Below are positions 7,606 through 11,125 of a stretch of DNA of 11,125 nt, piece after piece. The notes beneath the pieces were generated by a model, which was given only the letters and a program-made list of their open reading frames with translations, was not told the DNA's origin and searched no databases. The first letter of the stretch is position 1. Each line of letters begins with the position of its first letter. The DNA lies in contig JAAYJP010000052.1 in the NCBI GenBank assembly GCA_012522875.1, forward strand, positions 1 through 11,125, read 5' to 3'. Origin of the DNA: Clostridiales bacterium. GTDB taxonomy: Bacteria > Bacillota > Clostridia > Christensenellales > Aristaeellaceae. A program made the position numbers and the translations under genes.

Positions 7606-8130
7606 TTACACCTCCTGATCCTTTGTCAGCAACTGCTGCAGGGCCGAAAAAGGATGCGCTTGGGGCAGATCCTTCTGGCTGTCTTGTTCGTCATCCCCTG
7701 CTGCGCCCTCGGGCATCCCCTGGCATCCTTTCCCGCACAGGAAACGGATGGGCAGGGCCAGCATCGTCAGGGTCAGCGCAAGGGGGTTCATTTCCACCTT
7801 GGAGCCGGAAAATGAGAATTGCTCGTCCCAGGCTTCCGCGCCGTCCTCTGGCATCGCGCTCTGGGTTCGCAGCAGGCTTTCATCAATGCCCACTGCGATG
7901 GGATGTACAACGGGCTCCAGGCACTTGGCACAACTGGCGTGAGCTTTGGCATACAGGGTGCCCCTGAGCAACAGCGCGTCATCCACCATGGTATAAGTGC
8001 CTTCCAGCACTACCGGCTCATCAAAGCGGATTTCCTCACCCAAAACCTCCTGGGGAGAGAGGACTTCCTCATGCCGGAAGGGGAACGATTCCCCTGGAGA
8101 TCGCAGGGCTGTGGTTACATCAAGCGTCAT
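7606..8130 (-). CDS. YceD/DUF177 family protein
   Basis: Member of the DUF177 (YceD) family, nearly always encoded just upstream of rpmF and linked in the literature to 23S rRNA accumulation or ribosome assembly. Its biochemical role is not settled. The 174-aa protein has CAKC (67-70) and a second Cys pair, C132 and C136, the family's four-cysteine pattern, probably a metal site. The C-terminus is acidic and ends near the L32 start. The ATG at 8130 is preferred because a GGGGGTG ribosome site lies about 7 nt upstream; a GTG at 8139 would sit on top of that site. It is the first gene after a perfect promoter. Confidence 0.9.
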   Translation of the reverse strand: MTLDVTTALRSPGESFPFRHEEVLSPQEVLGEEIRFDEPVVLEGTYTMVDDALLLRGTLYAKAHASCAKCLEPVVHPIAVGIDESLLRTQSAMPEDGAEAWDEQFSFSGSKVEMNPLALTLTMLALPIRFLCGKGCQGMPEGAAGDDEQDSQKDLPQAHPFSALQQLLTKDQEV

Positions 8131-8159
8131 GGCGCACACCCCCGAGGCGAACGCAAGAT

Positions 8160-8188
8160 ATTATACAAAGGGAGCCAGGCCTTGTCAA
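8160..8188 (-). promoter_or_regulatory. Perfect-consensus SigA promoter for yceD-rpmF-(valS-rsmH-rsmI)
   Basis: On the minus strand TTGACA (8188-8183) and TATAAT (8165-8160) are separated by exactly 17 nt, matching the vegetative consensus at every position. The expected start point near 8153 leaves a leader of only about 23 nt before the yceD ATG. The -35 lies just behind the jag stop. Confidence 0.93.
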
Positions 8189-8196
8189 ACCTTTCT

Positions 8197-9153
8197 TCAG
8201 GTTTCTCCCTCCCCCGCTTCATGTTGCCCCCCGGCGGGATCGTTTACCGGCGCAATGATCACGCGCCGGTTAGGATCCTCACCCTCAGAATGGGTGGCTA
8301 TACCCGGGAATGATTGCAGGGCGCTGTGCAAAATCCGGCGCTCATAGGGGTTCATGGGTTCCATGCGGACGCGTCGGCCGGTGCGCTTGGCGCGGTTAGC
8401 CATTCGGTTGGCCAGCCGCACCAGGGCGTCCTCCCGGCGCTGGCGATAGCCTTCTGAATCCAGGTTCACCCGGATATACTCCTCCCGATTGTGGTTAACC
8501 TTCAGGCTGGTGAGGTACTGGAGCGCGTCCAGCGTCTCCCCCCGGCGTCCAATCAGGATACCCTGGGCATCCCCTGCCATGTTGGCCAACACATTGCCCT
8601 CTTCATCCCGGGAAACATGCACCGCCACGGGAACGCCCATCAGCCCTGTCACATCCTGAAGAAACTGTTGGGCAATGCCCTCAGGCGTACCTGCCTGTGC
8701 CTGCCGGGCCGGCTCCGCGGGCGCTGCTGGCGCCATGGGGCGGGGTGGGCGCTTTTCCCTGGCCGGCTTTTCCGGGGTTTGAGCCTCAGAAGCAGTGCTT
8801 TCCGCCGCTGGCTTTCTTGGCTTTCGCTGGCGTTCTGGTTTTTCCTGGCTGATCCCGGGCTTTTCCCGGGAGTCAATCCGGGGAGCCTGCGCCTGGAACT
8901 GCGGTTTGGGCCGCAGAGCGCTTTTCTCGGTGAGAGAGTCCCTGAACAGTTCCTGGGTGGTGCCCATGGTTTCCTCGCCGCCCTTAAGCGTCAGGAGAAC
9001 CCTGGCCTCCCGGCTGCCAAACAGGCCAAAGAGCCCCTTGGAGCCCTCCTCCAATATCTCCACACTCACATCCCCGATGGAAAGGCCGTTGGCAGACAAT
9101 CCCGCGGAAATCGCATCCTCGACCGTGCGGCCGGTTGCTTCATATGATTTCAT
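8197..9153 (-). CDS. jag: Jag/KhpB RNA-binding protein (Jag_N-KH-R3H)
   Basis: RNA-binding protein encoded beside yidC in most Firmicutes; its relatives (KhpB/EloR) bind RNA and affect cell elongation and division, while Bacillus Jag is named for its link to SpoIIIJ. The 318-aa protein has the Jag_N domain (1-55, with SKGLFGLFGSREARV), a KH domain with the GxxG loop GRRG (202-205), and an R3H domain with R272 and H276 followed by HSEGEDPNRRVII (288-300). Between Jag_N and KH lies an unusually long, low-complexity linker (about 58-155) rich in Pro, Lys, Arg, Glu and Ala; Bacillus Jag is about 208 aa. The ATG overlaps the yidC stop in ATGA. Confidence 0.95.
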   Translation of the reverse strand: MKSYEATGRTVEDAISAGLSANGLSIGDVSVEILEEGSKGLFGLFGSREARVLLTLKGGEETMGTTQELFRDSLTEKSALRPKPQFQAQAPRIDSREKPGISQEKPERQRKPRKPAAESTASEAQTPEKPAREKRPPRPMAPAAPAEPARQAQAGTPEGIAQQFLQDVTGLMGVPVAVHVSRDEEGNVLANMAGDAQGILIGRRGETLDALQYLTSLKVNHNREEYIRVNLDSEGYRQRREDALVRLANRMANRAKRTGRRVRMEPMNPYERRILHSALQSFPGIATHSEGEDPNRRVIIAPVNDPAGGQHEAGEGET

Positions 9154-10208
9154 TTAATTGTTCCTTCCTGGTGAATCACGCCCGAAGCCCTCTGCTCCTT
9201 CCTGTCAAAATACTGGTTGATCAGGAATGTCATCCCGGTGGCCACCAGGTTGCTGGTCACCCAGTAAAGCGCGAAGCCGGCGTTGCTTGTAAGGCAGATA
9301 TAAACAGAAAACAGCGGGAAAAAATACTTCATGAAGTTGCCCATACCAGGCGACTGGGCGCCGGAAGCGCCGGCGGCCTGAGTCTGAGGCTGGCCGGACA
9401 TCTGCGGATTGATCTTGGTCATCAGCAGCTGTGAGGCGCCTGCCATCACCGGCAGGATCAGCAAACCGTTGAAGATCTGGTATATGGTGACAGAGAACAG
9501 GAAAAAGTTGATGTTCGCCCAGCCAGGCATCGGCTGAATCTGCGCCACATAGGTGGGCATGGCGCGCATGGCGGTCAGGATGTCAGGCAGCACCGCCTTG
9601 AGGCTCTCCCCGCTGGAGAAATCGAGCACCCCTGCAAAAGTAGGCACCGTGGCCTGGATATTCTCCAATATCATGCCGATTTGACCTTGGCTTAGGGATG
9701 CGTATGCGTTCTGCCAGACATCGCTGGTAATCGCCTGAATGGTGTTGGGATCAGGCGCTATGGAGGCGAAAAGGCTGTCTGCCATGAAGATGTTCTTCAC
9801 CCACAGCCAGGATTCATAGATTGGCGTCTCCCCCTGGAGGAAGGTGAAAACTTGCTCCACCACCCTTTCGTTGGCCACATTGCGCATGGCGCCAAACATG
9901 GCAAACAGGATAGGCATCTGGATAAGCATGGGCAGGCAGCCCGAAAGGGGGCTGTAATGCTCCTTGCGCATCAGTTCCGACTGCTTTTGCTGAAGCTTTG
10001 CTTTGTCGTTGGCGTACTTCTTCTGCAGGGCGTTTATCTGCGGCTGGATTTTTGCCATCTTCCGCATGCCCTTGCGGCTTTGGACATCCAAAGGCACCAG
10101 GACCAGACGGATAAGAATCGTAAAGATAACGATTGACCAGCCATGGTTGTGGACGATGGTATATATCCACTCGATGACGGCCAGAAGCACATTGGTGATT
10201 GCTGCCAC
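9150..10208 (-). CDS. yidC: YidC/Oxa1/SpoIIIJ membrane protein insertase
   Basis: Inserts and folds membrane proteins, alone or with SecYEG. The 352-aa protein lacks a lipoprotein signal and the large periplasmic domain of E. coli YidC. TM1 (about 23-40) contains Arg34 in TILIRLVLVPL, the conserved groove arginine. A basic cytoplasmic coiled-coil pair (about 42-85) follows, then TM2 (SGCLPMLIQMPILFAMFGA, 89-107), later TMs near 233-257 and 295-330, with SNAGFALYW (308-316) typical of the family. About 85-90 residues (145-230) between TM2 and TM3 form an enlarged outer loop, and a Gln/Ala/Gly-rich stretch (268-290) precedes the next TM. GTG at 10208 was chosen: AGGAGG lies upstream, just behind the yidD stop, and the extension up to 10313 overlaps yidD and is not family-like. 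Confidence 0.95.
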   Translation of the reverse strand: MAAITNVLLAVIEWIYTIVHNHGWSIVIFTILIRLVLVPLDVQSRKGMRKMAKIQPQINALQKKYANDKAKLQQKQSELMRKEHYSPLSGCLPMLIQMPILFAMFGAMRNVANERVVEQVFTFLQGETPIYESWLWVKNIFMADSLFASIAPDPNTIQAITSDVWQNAYASLSQGQIGMILENIQATVPTFAGVLDFSSGESLKAVLPDILTAMRAMPTYVAQIQPMPGWANINFFLFSVTIYQIFNGLLILPVMAGASQLLMTKINPQMSGQPQTQAAGASGAQSPGMGNFMKYFFPLFSVYICLTSNAGFALYWVTSNLVATGMTFLINQYFDRKEQRASGVIHQEGTIK

Positions 10209-10213
10209 TGAGG

Positions 10214-10453
10214 TTAGTCCCTCCTTATTACTGCATCGGGCAAATCCGGTACGGGGTCGTATCCCCCTTTGTGAAACGGATGGCACCGAAGGATGCGTTT
10301 GAGTCCGAGCCAACCGCCGCGCAGGGCACCAAAGCGCTCAATGGCGGTCATGGCATACTGGGAGCATGTAGGGTAGTACCGGCAGGAGTCCGGCAAGTGG
10401 GGGCTGATGGCCCGGCGGTAAAACCGGATGGCGGCCAGCATCAGGCGTTTCAC
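10214..10453 (-). CDS. yidD: YidD, membrane protein insertion efficiency factor
   Basis: Small membrane-associated protein that helps YidC-dependent insertion. The 79-aa sequence holds the family core: an amphipathic N-terminus, FYRRAISP (11-18), CRYYPTCSQYA (24-34), GLKRILRCHPFHKGGYDPVP (50-69). Cysteines C24, C30 and C57 are the conserved ones. The start is GTG at 10453, overlapping the rnpA stop in GTGA. It lies between rnpA and yidC, the usual place. Confidence 0.96.
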   Translation of the reverse strand: MKRLMLAAIRFYRRAISPHLPDSCRYYPTCSQYAMTAIERFGALRGGWLGLKRILRCHPFHKGGYDPVPDLPDAVIRRD

Positions 10454-10785
10454 GGGCTTTCCTTTGTAGCGTTAAGCCTGGAAAGAAGCTGCGCCATCTC
10501 CGTGCTGATATCCGCATAGCCGGCGGCAGCAGCCTGGTCCCTGGCGGCGAACACATAATTGCCCCGCTTAAGCCCCGGCATCATAAGCCTGAAACTCTCC
10601 CGCATCCTGCGCTTCACCCGGTTGCGGATGACAGCATTGCCCACCTTTTTGCTCACTGAGAATCCTGCCTGGAGCCTGCCGGCCCTGACGAAGTAGGCGG
10701 TCATCAGCGCACCGGAAGCGCGTTTGCCCCTGCGGTAGACATAGCGGAAATGCCCTTGTTTCCTGATCCTGTGGGCCTGCTGCAT
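10450..10785 (-). CDS. rnpA: Ribonuclease P protein component
   Basis: Basic protein cofactor of RNase P, which trims the 5' leader of pre-tRNAs. The 111-aa protein has the expected length and the family's RNR motif RNRVKRRMRE (54-63), with FSVSKKVGNAV just before it. The N-terminal IRKQGHFRYVYRRGKR is also typical. The ATG at 10785 has GGCGGAG a few nt upstream. It follows rpmH at a distance of about 90 nt, a spacer filled by a strong inverted repeat that could lower its expression relative to L34. Confidence 0.97.
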   Translation of the reverse strand: MQQAHRIRKQGHFRYVYRRGKRASGALMTAYFVRAGRLQAGFSVSKKVGNAVIRNRVKRRMRESFRLMMPGLKRGNYVFAARDQAAAAGYADISTEMAQLLSRLNATKESP

Positions 10786-10806
10786 CCATCTCCGCCTTTC
10801 CGCATA

Positions 10807-10854
10807 TAAAACCCGCCCCCTGCAACAGGTATGCCATCACATGGGCGGGTTTTA
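10807..10854 (-). terminator. 12-bp inverted repeat between rpmH and rnpA, candidate attenuator
   Basis: The arms 10854-10843 and 10818-10807 are perfectly complementary over 12 bp (TAAAACCCGCCC with GGGCGGGTTTTA) around a 24-nt loop that holds a smaller hairpin (CCTG/CAGG). The U-run sits inside the 3' arm, so it resembles a partial or leaky intrinsic terminator. A further 7-bp match, GTATGCC (10864-10858) with GGCATAC (10835-10829, in the loop), allows an alternative or pseudoknotted fold. Confidence 0.6.
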
Positions 10855-10876
10855 CAGGGCATACGGGATCCGCTTT

Positions 10877-11011
10877 TCAGGCGGAAAGGACTTTACGGCC
10901 CCTGCGGCGGCGCCTGGCCAGCACACGGCGTCCGTTCCTGGTGGACATACGCGCGCGGAAGCCATGCTCCTTGCTGCGCTGGCGCTTCTTGGGCTGATAC
11001 GTTCGAAACAT
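10877..11011 (-). CDS. rpmH: 50S ribosomal protein L34
   Basis: Very small basic protein of the large ribosomal subunit. The 44-aa product begins MFRTYQPKKRQRSKEHGF and continues with RARMSTRNGRRVLARRRRRG, an almost canonical L34 sequence, ending RKVLSA. The ATG at 11011 has a GAAGGGG ribosome site about 10 nt upstream. It is first in the rpmH-rnpA-yidD-yidC-jag series, and its promoter lies about 70 nt upstream. In many bacteria dnaA and oriC lie just beyond rpmH, which here would be past the right end of the window. Confidence 0.97.
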   Translation of the reverse strand: MFRTYQPKKRQRSKEHGFRARMSTRNGRRVLARRRRRGRKVLSA

Positions 11012-11081
11012 CTGTGTTACACCCCTTCATTCCTGACCGGGCATGCGCATGAAGCGATGCAACCGGAATACTAACCATCAT

Positions 11082-11110
11082 AGTATAAATTGCGCAACAC
11101 CTGCTGTCAA
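11082..11110 (-). promoter_or_regulatory. SigA-type promoter for rpmH and following genes
   Basis: On the minus strand TTGACA (11110-11105) and TATACT (11087-11082) are separated by 17 nt, 11 of 12 consensus positions. The start point is expected near 11075, leaving a leader of about 64 nt. The spacer holds the palindrome TTGCGCAA (11090-11097) and the leader the palindrome CATGCGCATG (11042-11051); a role for either is unknown. Confidence 0.85.
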
Positions 11111-11125
11111 GTGCGGAAACTTTGC

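Noticed and set aside
10209..10313. N-terminal extension of YidC by 35 residues
   Set aside because: The extension overlaps yidD and does not resemble a signal or YidC sequence; the GTG at 10208 has a ribosome site and fits the family.
11012..11125. DnaA boxes or part of oriC upstream of rpmH
   Set aside because: No TTATNCACA-like box on either strand in these bases; the origin, if near, lies outside the window.

Overview
The window looks like a chromosomal core-gene region of a moderately GC-rich Gram-positive bacterium, most likely an uncultured member of the class Clostridia (Bacillota). Evidence for this is a T-box leader in front of valS, a type III pantothenate kinase paired with an ECF-type vitamin transporter subunit, a short YidC without the large periplasmic domain of Proteobacteria, a Jag/KhpB protein, and the order rpmH-rnpA-yidD-yidC-jag that is usual beside the replication origin. 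No mobile element, CRISPR array, prophage gene, rRNA or tRNA was seen. The genus cannot be given from the sequence alone.

Layout, left to right. A penicillin-binding-type D-Ala-D-Ala carboxypeptidase lacking its N-terminus (1-1101, plus strand) faces a long series of minus-strand genes. Read in the direction of transcription (right to left) these form three transcription units. Unit 1 starts at a strong promoter near 11082-11110 and holds rpmH (L34, 44 aa), rnpA, yidD, yidC and jag; rnpA/yidD and yidC/jag share 4-nt stop/start overlaps. A 12-bp inverted repeat between rpmH and rnpA could attenuate the unit or form an alternative fold. Unit 2 starts at a perfect-consensus promoter (8160-8188) and holds yceD, rpmF (L32), a valine-type T-box leader, valS, rsmH and rsmI; valS/rsmH and rsmH/rsmI overlap. 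Unit 3 starts at a promoter at 2670-2698 and holds an ECF transporter S component, probably for pantothenate, and coaX, again with a 4-nt overlap.

How the genes work together: unit 1 joins a ribosomal protein, the protein part of RNase P, and membrane-protein insertion (YidC, YidD) with the RNA-binding protein Jag. Unit 2 joins ribosomal protein L32, valyl-tRNA synthetase and the two methyltransferases that modify the same 16S rRNA nucleotide (C1402), so it is a translation operon with a valyl-tRNA sensor in the middle. Unit 3 is likely the entry to coenzyme A synthesis: uptake of vitamin B5, then its first phosphorylation.

No wholly new protein system is visible; all protein genes belong to known families. 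The less ordinary signals are in gene order and RNA: the T-box begins directly after rpmF with no obvious promoter of its own, rsmH lies beside rsmI instead of in a cell-division cluster, and the rpmH-rnpA spacer can form two competing or pseudoknotted helices.
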